This document shows positions 1 to 8,767 of a stretch of DNA of 64,000 nucleotides, in pieces. Every line of letters begins with the position of its first letter. The stretch's first letter is position 1. The DNA comes from Paenibacillus sp. YN15. Lineage in GTDB: Bacteria > Bacillota > Bacilli > Paenibacillales > NBRC-103111. The stretch lies in contig NZ_QMFA01000020.1 of the NCBI RefSeq assembly GCF_003285005.1, forward strand, positions 1 to 64,000. Direction: 5' to 3'. Position numbers and translations under genes: made by a program. The notes beneath the pieces were generated by a model. The model did no database searches and was not told where the DNA came from. It saw only the letters and a program-made list of their open reading frames with translations.

Positions 1-2749
1 CATTGATATAATTCCAGTTGTCGTTGCCGTTGATTTGGCTGAATTCCGAAAACCGCTCAATATCCACCCCCCAGGAGAGACTGCCCCGGGGGTCGCCCAT
101 AATCTTGGCATGGACCGCCAGCTCGGGAGCCAGCTCGTGAATAATCCCGGCCATCCATTCATGCCAGCGTGAAAAGTAGTCATTGTTGAACATCACATAA
201 TCGTACGACCAGGGGCTGGCCGTTACATTGGCAGGCATGGGCACCTCCGTAAAAGCGGCGTACCCGCTTTGATAAACCCGGTTCAGCTCCCCGATATCCC
301 CGCCGTACAGCTCCTCCAGATAGCTGTGCCAGAAGGGCAGCGCGTAGGCATCCTTGTTGGACTGGTAGACAGATTCATTGGTCAAGGTGATGCTATGCAG
401 CGACGGATAATCTTTGACAGCGGGAATCAACGCCCTCAAATAATCCTCCATAATGGCCTGCGCCATGGGTTGAAACAGAGAAAATTTAATAAATCCGTTG
501 TTGGCTACATTCAGCTCCGGCCATTTGGTCAGAGCCCATGCCGGAAAATAATGGGGGGAAATCAGCAGATTAACCGCCACATCATGGGTTGCCGCCCGTG
601 TTAAGGCCTGTTCAATATCCGACTGGATTTTTCCGGTGGACACAACATATTCCTTATTCTCGTCATAACCGCCCAAATCCTCAAAGCCGGAGTTGGCCAC
701 CAGATTCACGTCGCTTCCCAATTTTCCCACCCACAGATCATCCACCCAGATGACCCCTGTATTTTCCGACAGCACCATTAGCTTGTAGCTCGTTTCCTGA
801 GGCCCCGTCGTATATTCATAGACCACTTCCTGCCAGTCGTAAGTGCCGCTGGGGAAGGATTTGCGCTGCTTCATGGAAGCGCCGCCGGGGAACCAGGTAT
901 TCCGTGCATTATTACCCTTCACCCACACCTTGAACTGATAGGTGGTGTTGGGTTCTACCGCAATGGTTTGGGCCACATTGATGTAGACGTTAGACTGGTA
1001 TGGCGAGGAATTGGAAATCTGCAGGGAACGGAGGCCGGAATGGCTAACCCCCTCCACTACCTCCGCAGCAGCGTTGACATTGCCTGCGCGGCTCACCGAA
1101 TATTGATTGATAAAATCCTTCTTGTCGAGAATCACATCACGGGGGCCGATTTCAATCTGAATGGCATTGGCTCCCAAATCCTGAAACTTGGGAATATCCT
1201 CTCTCACCTTGGTAAAAGCGCCATAACCCGTGAAGAAAATGGGACGTTCCTCCACTGCGCCCGTGCTTCTGACCTTCGTATCCCCCACAAAGGAATACCC
1301 GTCTATGGCCGGACGGCCGGTGACATACCGGGGGACGGCCAAGGGTGTTCCGCTTCCGTTCAGATAACCTTGCAGCTTCCCGGCAGCTTCCTCATAGAGC
1401 TCTTGCAGCTCCACCGCTACATAATAGGCCCGGCTCAGCCGGCCCTGAACAATATCCTCCTTGCCATAGCCGATAAAATCCTTGATCACCGCATAATTGA
1501 TCCGCTCGTAATCCGTGGCAAGCCCCTGGGCCTCACACTGCTGCAAAAGCCCCTCCAATTGGGGAAGCTTGGCGGCGACCGCATTCAACCGGGCCTCCAC
1601 CTCCGCCGGCGTCATCACCGCCGTTGCCACCAGCTCCTGCTGCCGTTCACCCCCGCCGGAGGCCGTCAGGGCAAAGTCCAAGGGATGGTCTCCCGCTTCC
1701 GCCGGGGCAAAGGGCAGCCTCACCTCGGCTACCGTCCGTCCGGGCACCGTCAGGCTCCGGTCCGCGCCCAGGGCTTCGGACTTCAACTGCAGGGTTACGG
1801 GAGCGCTTTCCCAATTGACCGCGTAAACGGCATATTCCACCGTAGCGGAAACCGGAACCTCCTTGGGCCCCTCCACCCAAAAGCTCCAATCCGTTTCTGC
1901 CGGAATCAGGTGAACCTGGGCATGGGAGGCCGGGCTTTTGGCCTTGCCGATCCCGGGGGTCCATTCCATCCATCCCCGGCGTCCCGCGCCGTCGTTGTCA
2001 TTGAACAGCATGGTAAAGGGAAGCACATTCGTCTCCGGCTTCCCCGTATAAATGGTGCTCCAGGGCATCTTCACCTCATACACAATTTCATTGCCGCCCT
2101 GCACCGCAGCTACCGTAATTTGCGCCGCTCCCTCTATCGCCTTGCCCTCGCTGAACTGCCAAACATGGGCCTGGCCGTCCATATAGTTGATGCCGTATTC
2201 CGGGCCATAGGTGCCGTCGGGGCTGAAGGCAAACTGAATGCTGTCCCCCCGCCACATGGTGCTGTCGGAGACGGGAGTATGTACATTATCCGTCACCCGG
2301 GCTGCCCAGTAAAAATATTGCTCATCATAGGCCATATAGACGCTTGCCGACACGTCCTCCGGCCCGCTCCAGCCGGTCATGGCCAGTTGGGCCTCATTTT
2401 GCGGCAGCCGCAGCTCCGCATACGGCCCCCATTCGTCCAAGCTGCCGTCAATGGCGATGCTCCCTGTTCCTCCTGCTCCCGCTTCCAGAGCCAGGGCATG
2501 ATTATGGCTGCCAAAGGAGGAACGGAAATCCTCCCACATGATGTAGACTGGAGGCTCCGGCGGCATGGAAGTCTCCAGTCGAGATTGTGACAGCGCTTGC
2601 AATTCTTGCCCCAGCACAGCAGCGGGAAATCCCGCTGCTGCCAGAGCGAACACGAGCAACCACATCGCCGCCGGGAAACACCGCCGCTTCCGCTGCTTCC
2701 ATATGCCGAGGAATCTGCGATGCTCCCGCCTGTTTGTTTGATTGTTCAT
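1..2749 (-). CDS. Multidomain secreted clan GH-A glycoside hydrolase (beta-galactosidase-like), C-terminus outside window
   Basis: I translated this from the start at 2749, which follows a GAAGGGAG ribosome binding site. The 916 visible residues begin with a basic N-terminus and hydrophobic signal segment (about 27-45). A CBM9-like sugar-binding domain follows (about 90-270, opening with IAIDGSLDEWG). A helical linker leads to the start of a TIM barrel at about 505. A CBM4/9-type jelly-roll (about 543-686) appears to be inserted inside that barrel, which then resumes. LTNESVY (about 789-795) supplies the Asn-Glu pair that carries the acid/base in clan GH-A families such as GH42, GH2 and GH5. 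The C-terminus, where the nucleophile should lie, is beyond position 1. The gene is last in a minus-strand operon with the importer genes upstream, so it probably cuts an extracellular glycan whose fragments the importer takes up. The exact GH family is not settled. Confidence 0.8.
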   Translation of the reverse strand, partial: MNNQTNRREHRRFLGIWKQRKRRCFPAAMWLLVFALAAAGFPAAVLGQELQALSQSRLETSMPPEPPVYIMWEDFRSSFGSHNHALALEAGAGGTGSIAIDGSLDEWGPYAELRLPQNEAQLAMTGWSGPEDVSASVYMAYDEQYFYWAARVTDNVHTPVSDSTMWRGDSIQFAFSPDGTYGPEYGINYMDGQAHVWQFSEGKAIEGAAQITVAAVQGGNEIVYEVKMPWSTIYTGKPETNVLPFTMLFNDNDGAGRRGWMEWTPGIGKAKSPASHAQVHLIPAETDWSFWVEGPKEVPVSATVEYAVYAVNWESAPVTLQLKSEALGADRSLTVPGRTVAEVRLPFAPAEAGDHPLDFALTASGGGERQQELVATAVMTPAEVEARLNAVAAKLPQLEGLLQQCEAQGLATDYERINYAVIKDFIGYGKEDIVQGRLSRAYYVAVELQELYEEAAGKLQGYLNGSGTPLAVPRYVTGRPAIDGYSFVGDTKVRSTGAVEERPIFFTGYGAFTKVREDIPKFQDLGANAIQIEIGPRDVILDKKDFINQYSVSRAGNVNAAAEVVEGVSHSGLRSLQISNSSPYQSNVYINVAQTIAVEPNTTYQFKVWVKGNNARNTWFPGGASMKQRKSFPSGTYDWQEVVYEYTTGPQETSYKLMVLSENTGVIWVDDLWVGKLGSDVNLVANSGFEDLGGYDENKEYVVSTGKIQSDIEQALTRAATHDVAVNLLISPHYFPAWALTKWPELNVANNGFIKFSLFQPMAQAIMEDYLRALIPAVKDYPSLHSITLTNESVYQSNKDAYALPFWHSYLEELYGGDIGELNRVYQSGYAAFTEVPMPANVTASPWSYDYVMFNNDYFSRWHEWMAGIIHELAPELAVHAKIMGDPRGSLSWGVDIERFSEFSQINGNDNWNYIN
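2588..2602 (-). promoter_or_regulatory. cre-like (CcpA) site inside the glycosidase 5' coding region
   Basis: On the minus strand TTGCAAGCGCTGTCA matches the cre consensus WTGNAANCGNWWNCW with one mismatch. It lies about 150 nt downstream of the glycosidase start codon. Intragenic cre sites acting as roadblocks are known in Bacillota, but a single near-match can be chance. Confidence 0.3.
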
Positions 2750-2781
2750 CCGTTTGCTCCCTTCTTTAATCATCTGCCGAC

Positions 2782-3639
2782 TCAGCCCTTCACGGAGCCC
2801 AGCAGAACTCCTTTAACAAAATATTTTTGGAGGAATGGATACACGCATAGAATGGGCAGTACAGTAATGATAATTCCCGCCGCCTTCAGCCCCTCCGGCT
2901 GGATATATTGAGAGGCGTCCCCGCCGCTGAGCAGTGCGTCCAGAGGAGTCTGAAGCATCTGATACAGCTTTACGGTCACCGGCAGCAGCTTGGATTTGCT
3001 GATGAAGTAAAGGGCGTTGGCATAGGTGTTCCACAGCGCCACCGCATAGAACAGCGAGATGGCTGCCAGAATGGGCTTGGACAAGGGCAGAGTCAACCGG
3101 AAAAACACCACCAGGTCTGTTGCCCCGTCCATCATGGCCGATTCCTCCAGCTCCTTGGGCAGTCCCTCAAAGAAGGACTTCATCACAAACAAATTATAGG
3201 CGCTGACCAAACCGGGCAGCCAGATGGCCCAAAAGGTGTTTATCAGATGCAGGTTCTTGATGAGCAGGAACAGCGGAATCAGTCCGGTGCCGAACATCAT
3301 GCTGAACAGCACAGCGAAGGTGAACACCGCCCTGCCCTTCAAACGCGGCTTCGACAGGGAAAAGGCAGCCAGAGTGGTAGCGACCATCTGCAGCAGCGTG
3401 CCAATGAGCGTAATCTCCACCGTATTGCGCAGGGCATAGAGCAACTGGCCGTCCTGAAAAAGCTTCCGGTAAGCCATCACGTTGAATTCCACCGGCCACA
3501 TCACCACTTCACCCGAAACAATAGCCCTGCTGCTGCTAAAGGACATAGCCAGTATGTTCAGAATGGGGAACACAGTTGTAAAGGCGCAAAGCGCCAGTGC
3601 CAGATACAGGGGAAGACTTGCCGTCCTGCGCTTTACCAT
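2782..3639 (-). CDS. Carbohydrate ABC transporter permease, YtcP/LplC type
   Basis: This 285-residue inner-membrane protein has about six hydrophobic segments, starting with one after the basic N-terminus (about 10-32). The cytoplasmic EAA loop, which docks on the ATPase, reads ELEESAMMDGATDLVVFFR at about 162-180. The C-terminus KYFVKGVLLGSVKG is typical of the YtcP/LplC branch. It pairs with the permease just upstream, with a 7-bp overlap, to form the channel for the sugar bound by the lipoprotein encoded further upstream. No ATPase gene is nearby, as is usual for this family, where a shared MsmX-type ATPase energises several importers. Confidence 0.93.
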   Translation of the reverse strand: MVKRRTASLPLYLALALCAFTTVFPILNILAMSFSSSRAIVSGEVVMWPVEFNVMAYRKLFQDGQLLYALRNTVEITLIGTLLQMVATTLAAFSLSKPRLKGRAVFTFAVLFSMMFGTGLIPLFLLIKNLHLINTFWAIWLPGLVSAYNLFVMKSFFEGLPKELEESAMMDGATDLVVFFRLTLPLSKPILAAISLFYAVALWNTYANALYFISKSKLLPVTVKLYQMLQTPLDALLSGGDASQYIQPEGLKAAGIIITVLPILCVYPFLQKYFVKGVLLGSVKG

Positions 3640-4607
3640 AGTCCGCCCTCCCCCAGCTTTTTCACCGTTTTGTTAACCGCAAGCACCAGGATCAGGCTGA
3701 TGGCCCCTTGGAAGAGGCCCACCGCCGTAGCCAGGCTGTACTGGGCATTCTGCAAGCCTACCCGGTAGACATAGGTGCTGATGACATCCGACACGCTGAA
3801 CACTGCCGGATTCTGCAAATTCAATACCTGCTCGAAGCCTACGTCCATCATCTTGCCCATTTGCAGCACCAGCAGAATGGCAATGGTGCCGCGGATGCCC
3901 GGCAGCGTGATATGCCAGATTTGCCGCAGCTTGGAGGCGCCGTCAATCTTGGCCGCTTCATACAGCCCCGGGTCGATGGAGGTAATGGCTGCCATATAGA
4001 TGATGGTCCCCCAGCCTGCGCTCTGCCACACCGTAGAGGCGCTGAACACCGCCGGCCACCAGCGGGTGCTGGTCATGAAGAAGATCGGCTCCTGACCGAA
4101 GAATTGCAGCAGGGCGTTGACCACTCCTGTGGAGGGAGACAAGAGGGAGGTGATGATTCCTCCCAGCACCACCCAAGAGATGAAGAAGGGCAGATACAGC
4201 ATATTCTGCACAACCCGCTTGAACCAATTGACCCGCACCTCATTCAGGAGGATGGACAGCACTATCGGCGCGGGGAACGCCACGATAAGATTATACAGGT
4301 TGAGCAATAGCGTATTGCGCAGAATCATCCAGAAATCCTGGCTGTGGAACAAGATCCGGAAGTGCTTCAGCCCCGCCCACGGACTGCCCCAGATTCCCTG
4401 AAGCAGCCGAAAATCCTTAAAGGCAATAATCTCCCCGAACAGGGTCACATACTTAAACAAAAGGAAGAAAGACATGGCCGGAAGCAGGAACAGGTACAGA
4501 TAACGATCTCGCTTCAAGTAGTACAGCAGGCCTCTCCCGGGCCTCCGCTCCGGCATAACCGCAAGGGGAACGGCGTCCCCCGAGGAATGCTTGTGTAATG
4601 TGTTCAT
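3633..4607 (-). CDS. Carbohydrate ABC transporter permease, LplB type
   Basis: This 324-residue polytopic membrane protein is an LplB-family permease. A first transmembrane segment (about 36-55) is followed by the family pattern around FGEIIAFKDFRLLQGIWGS. The EAA-like loop reads LYEAAKIDGASKLRQIWHI (about 215-233). It is the second gene after the binding protein (8-bp gap) and overlaps the next permease by 7 bp, so the three are co-transcribed. LplB/YtcP importers typically carry oligosaccharides, and the glycosidase at the operon end fits that. The substrate cannot be read from the sequence. Confidence 0.93.
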   Translation of the reverse strand: MNTLHKHSSGDAVPLAVMPERRPGRGLLYYLKRDRYLYLFLLPAMSFFLLFKYVTLFGEIIAFKDFRLLQGIWGSPWAGLKHFRILFHSQDFWMILRNTLLLNLYNLIVAFPAPIVLSILLNEVRVNWFKRVVQNMLYLPFFISWVVLGGIITSLLSPSTGVVNALLQFFGQEPIFFMTSTRWWPAVFSASTVWQSAGWGTIIYMAAITSIDPGLYEAAKIDGASKLRQIWHITLPGIRGTIAILLVLQMGKMMDVGFEQVLNLQNPAVFSVSDVISTYVYRVGLQNAQYSLATAVGLFQGAISLILVLAVNKTVKKLGEGGLW

Positions 4608-4615
4608 GTCCTACC

Positions 4616-6202
4616 TCATTTCAGCTTATCTTTGTTGGCGTCATACCAGGCCTGCACCTTGGCGGTTACACTGTCGCCGCCCAGGTTGTCCCAGGCTTGC
4701 TTGATCTCCGCCACAGCCTTGTCCGGGGTCTCATCCGTCATGGCCATGCGGGTGTTAATCTCCTTCCACTTGGCTTCAAACTGGGTGGCAATGGCGGAAT
4801 ATTCCGATACCGGCGGCACATACGGGAAATCCTTGCGGAACGGAGTGGTTTCCGTATTTTTGATGATGGTATTTTTCAGCTCGGCCATGGCCAGATCCGT
4901 CGGGTCCTTGCCCGCCCGGGTAATCAGATATTCCGGAGTCTGCTGCTCCTGAAGCACCAGCCGGTATTCATTGCCGTAGGCCACCTCTGTCTTCCACTTG
5001 TCGTAATCGCTGGTGACGGGAATGCCGTTTACCAACTGGTAATGAACCCCCTCGGTTCCGTAGGTGAGAGGTTTCCAGCCCGTATCCAGCATCCAGTCGA
5101 TGAATTCCATGGCGGCCTTGGGGTTCTTCATATTCGTGTTGAAGGCGGTGAGGAGGAAATTGGGCACCTCCATCTCATAGCCGTTCGTTCCGTACTTGGT
5201 GGACAGGGGCGGAACCACGGCCAGCTTGGCCCCGGGATTATTTTTTTGCAGATCGCCCAATGTGTTGTCCATGCCGATGTTGCTAAAGTAGATCCCCGCT
5301 CTGCCGGTGGTCCAAAGCTGCTTCTGGCGGGAGAATTCCTTATCGGTGGCATATTCCTTGTCCACTAAGGATTCCTTGTAGACCAGTTGGCGGAAGGCCA
5401 GAGCATCCTTGTATCGGGGGGTAAAAAAGCTCTGAATCACCTTGCCGTCTTCCACGAACCATGCCCCGCTGCGGGCCTGGAACCAATCGTCGGTAATAGC
5501 CATATAGGCGGTGGACATGGCCATGGGGATGGTATCCTTGGCATTGTTGCCGTCCGGGTCCCTGTCGCGGAAGGCCTTGGCTACCTCGATCAGCTCATCC
5601 ACCGACTTGGGCATCGCCAACCCCAGCTTATCCAGCCAATCCTGCCGGATATAGATGGCGGTGTTGGCGCGGGTGGGGCGCATGCTGGCAATGGTGTACA
5701 TTTTTCCGTCCTCCAGGGTCAGGTACGGCTTCAGCTCCGGATGCTCCTGGAGATATTTTTTGTAGCTGGTGCTGTACTTGTCGATGTACTCATCCAGAGG
5801 CTGGATCGCCCCCTCCTTGGCCCAGCGGACTATGAAGTCCCGGTTGTAGGTGGACAGCATATCCGGGGCCTGCTCCGAGGCGAGAAGCACATTGAACTTG
5901 TCCGCCTCCTGATTGCGCGGGATGGGTACCCAGTTCACCTTGACACCCGACTGTTCATTGATCAGTTTGGTCCAGCGGTTCTCCTCATAGGTGCCTTCAC
6001 TGGTGGCCACCTGCCCCCGGTCATAGATGGAAGCGGATACCACCTTGGGCAAGGCATCATATTTGTCGCCTCCGGCAACGGATGCCGACGGCTCTGCCCC
6101 TCCGGAATCGCCGCCGCTGCAGGCGGACAGTACAGCCGAGCCGCCTGCCAGGATAACCAGAAGCGCCGGAAGCAGTTTCTTCGTCTTCGTTCTGTTTGTC
6201 AT
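4616..6202 (-). CDS. Extracellular sugar-binding lipoprotein (LplA-type ABC importer component)
   Basis: The start at 6202 is chosen because AGGAGG sits seven bases upstream and the protein then opens with a lipoprotein signal: basic MTNRTKTKK, a hydrophobic core, then the lipobox LSAC with Cys at about 25. The mature protein (528 residues in all) is a large periplasmic-binding-type fold of the kind paired with LplB/YtcP permeases. It should be membrane-anchored by lipid and deliver an oligosaccharide to the two permeases downstream. It is divergent from the AraC-type regulator at 6414, which is probably its activator. Confidence 0.93.
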   Translation of the reverse strand: MTNRTKTKKLLPALLVILAGGSAVLSACSGGDSGGAEPSASVAGGDKYDALPKVVSASIYDRGQVATSEGTYEENRWTKLINEQSGVKVNWVPIPRNQEADKFNVLLASEQAPDMLSTYNRDFIVRWAKEGAIQPLDEYIDKYSTSYKKYLQEHPELKPYLTLEDGKMYTIASMRPTRANTAIYIRQDWLDKLGLAMPKSVDELIEVAKAFRDRDPDGNNAKDTIPMAMSTAYMAITDDWFQARSGAWFVEDGKVIQSFFTPRYKDALAFRQLVYKESLVDKEYATDKEFSRQKQLWTTGRAGIYFSNIGMDNTLGDLQKNNPGAKLAVVPPLSTKYGTNGYEMEVPNFLLTAFNTNMKNPKAAMEFIDWMLDTGWKPLTYGTEGVHYQLVNGIPVTSDYDKWKTEVAYGNEYRLVLQEQQTPEYLITRAGKDPTDLAMAELKNTIIKNTETTPFRKDFPYVPPVSEYSAIATQFEAKWKEINTRMAMTDETPDKAVAEIKQAWDNLGGDSVTAKVQAWYDANKDKLK

Positions 6203-6413
6203 GAATTGACCTCCTCTTGTGATAGTAGCGATGCAAACCGAGCGTACCAGAAAGCGCCGGAGGCAGGCCAGTGGCAGAATCACCGATCAGGTGGCAACAG
6301 CCCCACACCAGGCTTTTTTGTAGGAAACGGCAATGGATTATGGAAAATGACACGCGCTAAAATTGCCGCATCCAGGCTATAATGAATGGAGATTGCAGAG
6401 GGAGTGAACGGGT

Positions 6414-8750
6414 TTGCGCAGAAGGATATCCTTGAAAGTCCAGCTTATCTATATCGGCCTCTTCATTCTCATTATAGGCTTCATCGCGGCTATTAATTAT
6501 ACAAGCTCCATTCGCCAGTTGGAGAGCCAGGTTATTGAATCCAACCAGAATGTGCTGGCGCAAATCAGCAAGCGGATGGACAGCATGCTCCAGGAAGTGA
6601 ACCTTACGGTTATCAATTATTTGCGGATGCCGGGAGTGCAAGCCTTTTTTGAAACGCCCTCCTCCGGCTCTTCCTCCTATCTTCTGAGTGTCTCCGCTCT
6701 CCAGGACCAGTTGGGCAGTGTTATGGGAGCCAATTTCAATATGAAATCGGCGATGCTCTATTCCCGCGTCAAGGACGAAGTGATGACCGCATCCGATGTA
6801 TACAGTCTGAAGGAACGGAAGGAGCTGGAGTGGGTCAGGTCATTTCTGGACAGCAAGTCCCCCAAGTGGACGGCTCTGGGTCCGGAAGCAGACCTGTCGG
6901 GAGGGAATGCCGCATATGATGCAGCCTCACCGGATAGGCCCGGCGAGTGCCAAATTCTTCTGGTCCATTATTATCCCCTGAATGCAGGTCCGGCGGACAG
7001 CAAGGGAATGGCGATTATCCGGATTAATGAAAAAAGCATTTCCGCCCTGTTTGAGGATCTTCAGTTCAGCGGCAGTGACAATGTATTTCTCATGGACGGC
7101 AGCGGCCGCATTCTCTCCCACAAGAACCCCGGCTTGATCTGGCAAAGCGTGGCCGACAGGAGCTACAGCCGGGAACTGCTGGCCCGGCAGGGACGGGGCT
7201 ACCTGATGGACAAAGGAAACCGCAGCCTGATTTTTTACGACACATCGTACACGGGATGGAAGCTGGTGTATATTGTTTCGGAGCGGCAGATCAGCACGCT
7301 CACCCTGACTGTCCGCTATATTTTGGCAGGGTTGGCCTGCGCCATGGTGCTTGTGGCTGTGGCGGCCAGCTTGTTCATTAACCGGAGATGGTTTGCGCCA
7401 ATGGAGCGGTTTGTCGGCAAGCTGGAGGAAATGGCGGTTAGGCGCCGCGGAGGCCAAGGAGGCGGAGGCTCCTATCAGGAGCTTGAGCTTGAAATCCGGC
7501 AGGTGTTTACCGGATACTATGACGCGGAAAAGCGGCTTCACGAAAGCCTGCCGGCGCGGAAGCTGCAGATCATGTTCGAGCTTCTTACCGGTGGCAGAAC
7601 CCGCTACCAGGCGGCGGAGCCGCTGCTGGAGCAAGCGGGAATCAGGCTGTACCCTGCCCATTACACGGTATTGGCTATGGAATTTGACTATACGGCAGAT
7701 TGGGGCAAGCCCGGGGATATGAACCTCTTTTTGTATGGGCTGTGCAATGTGGCGGAGGAAATCGCTTCCTCGCTGGAGGGAATGAAGGGCGCCGCCGTCC
7801 AGATGAACGGCTACCAGGCGGTGATGGTGCTAAGCTTTGCCGATTCGTCGGAAGCCCGCAATCTGCAGGCTGCCAGACGTTTTGCGGAGGCTTTGATGAG
7901 CTATATCGAAGCCTGCTTCAAGCGGACGATCTGTGTGGGAATAGGCGGCCACTATACCGACTTTGGAAGCATCAAAACCTCCTATCAGGAAGCGCTGCGG
8001 ATGATTTCATGCAAAATTCTGACCGGACAGAATACCATCATTACCCGGGATGAGGTGGGCAATTGGGACAACCGCAGGCTTGTGGAGGTGTTTGAAACGG
8101 CCGATACCTTGCTGGGGGTGGTGCGGCAGGCACAAGCGGAACGGGCCGGGGAGCTGCTGGAGGAGCTTTTTGCACAGGCGGAACGGGCCAGACTATCCAA
8201 GGAAATGATGGTTCAGCTTTGCCTGCAGCTTGTCCTCCGCACCTTGCAGACAGCGGAGGATGCAGGGGTTGGCGAGCTGTTCAGAGCGGAGCACAAGGCG
8301 CTTCCCGGCAGCCTGGAGCATTGCGGGTCGCTGAAGGAAATGCGGGAAGCCGTCGGCGTTATGACGGCGCAGCTGATTGCGGCGCTTCAGGAGAAGCGGA
8401 GCAGCCGAAGAAAAAGCGCGGAGCTGGTGGAGTCGGTTATGGCTTATGCAGCCGAGCATTATAATCAGAGCGATTTGTCGGTGAATTTCCTTGCGGAGCG
8501 TTACGGCCTCACCCCCAATTATGTGAGCAAGCTGTTTAAGGACTATACCAAATGCAATTTTGTGGATTATCTGGCACAGGTGCGGGCCAAGGAGGCGGCC
8601 CGCCTCCTCTTGTCCACGCCGATTAAGCTGGATGAGGTTGCGCTGCAAATCGGCTACACCAACTTTTCCAGCTTTCTGCGGAACTTCAAGAAGCATTACG
8701 GGATGACCCCCACCGAATACAGGCAGCTGCACCGCGCCGAAGACTCCTGA
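6414..8750 (+). CDS. Membrane-anchored AraC-family transcriptional regulator with extracytoplasmic sensor
   Basis: The 778-residue protein has a transmembrane helix at about 8-26, an extracytoplasmic sensor region (about 30-290) and a second helix at about 293-316. A cytoplasmic linker follows, with a C-terminal AraC double helix-turn-helix at about 670-772 (LSVNFLAERYGLTPNYVSKL, then VALQIGYTNFSSFLRNFKK). This one-component design senses an extracellular ligand and acts directly on DNA. It starts with TTG after a GAGGGAG motif, and TATAAT lies at 6378-6383 without a convincing -35. It is divergent from the importer operon, its probable target. Confidence 0.88.
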   Translation: MRRRISLKVQLIYIGLFILIIGFIAAINYTSSIRQLESQVIESNQNVLAQISKRMDSMLQEVNLTVINYLRMPGVQAFFETPSSGSSSYLLSVSALQDQLGSVMGANFNMKSAMLYSRVKDEVMTASDVYSLKERKELEWVRSFLDSKSPKWTALGPEADLSGGNAAYDAASPDRPGECQILLVHYYPLNAGPADSKGMAIIRINEKSISALFEDLQFSGSDNVFLMDGSGRILSHKNPGLIWQSVADRSYSRELLARQGRGYLMDKGNRSLIFYDTSYTGWKLVYIVSERQISTLTLTVRYILAGLACAMVLVAVAASLFINRRWFAPMERFVGKLEEMAVRRRGGQGGGGSYQELELEIRQVFTGYYDAEKRLHESLPARKLQIMFELLTGGRTRYQAAEPLLEQAGIRLYPAHYTVLAMEFDYTADWGKPGDMNLFLYGLCNVAEEIASSLEGMKGAAVQMNGYQAVMVLSFADSSEARNLQAARRFAEALMSYIEACFKRTICVGIGGHYTDFGSIKTSYQEALRMISCKILTGQNTIITRDEVGNWDNRRLVEVFETADTLLGVVRQAQAERAGELLEELFAQAERARLSKEMMVQLCLQLVLRTLQTAEDAGVGELFRAEHKALPGSLEHCGSLKEMREAVGVMTAQLIAALQEKRSSRRKSAELVESVMAYAAEHYNQSDLSVNFLAERYGLTPNYVSKLFKDYTKCNFVDYLAQVRAKEAARLLLSTPIKLDEVALQIGYTNFSSFLRNFKKHYGMTPTEYRQLHRAEDS

Positions 8751-8767
8751 ACTTGAGCGAGCGCACG

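Noticed and set aside
968-2590. A 540-codon plus-strand frame at the left end
   Set aside because: Antisense to the partial glycosidase, whose minus-strand translation has a signal peptide, sugar-binding domains and a GH-A acid/base motif.
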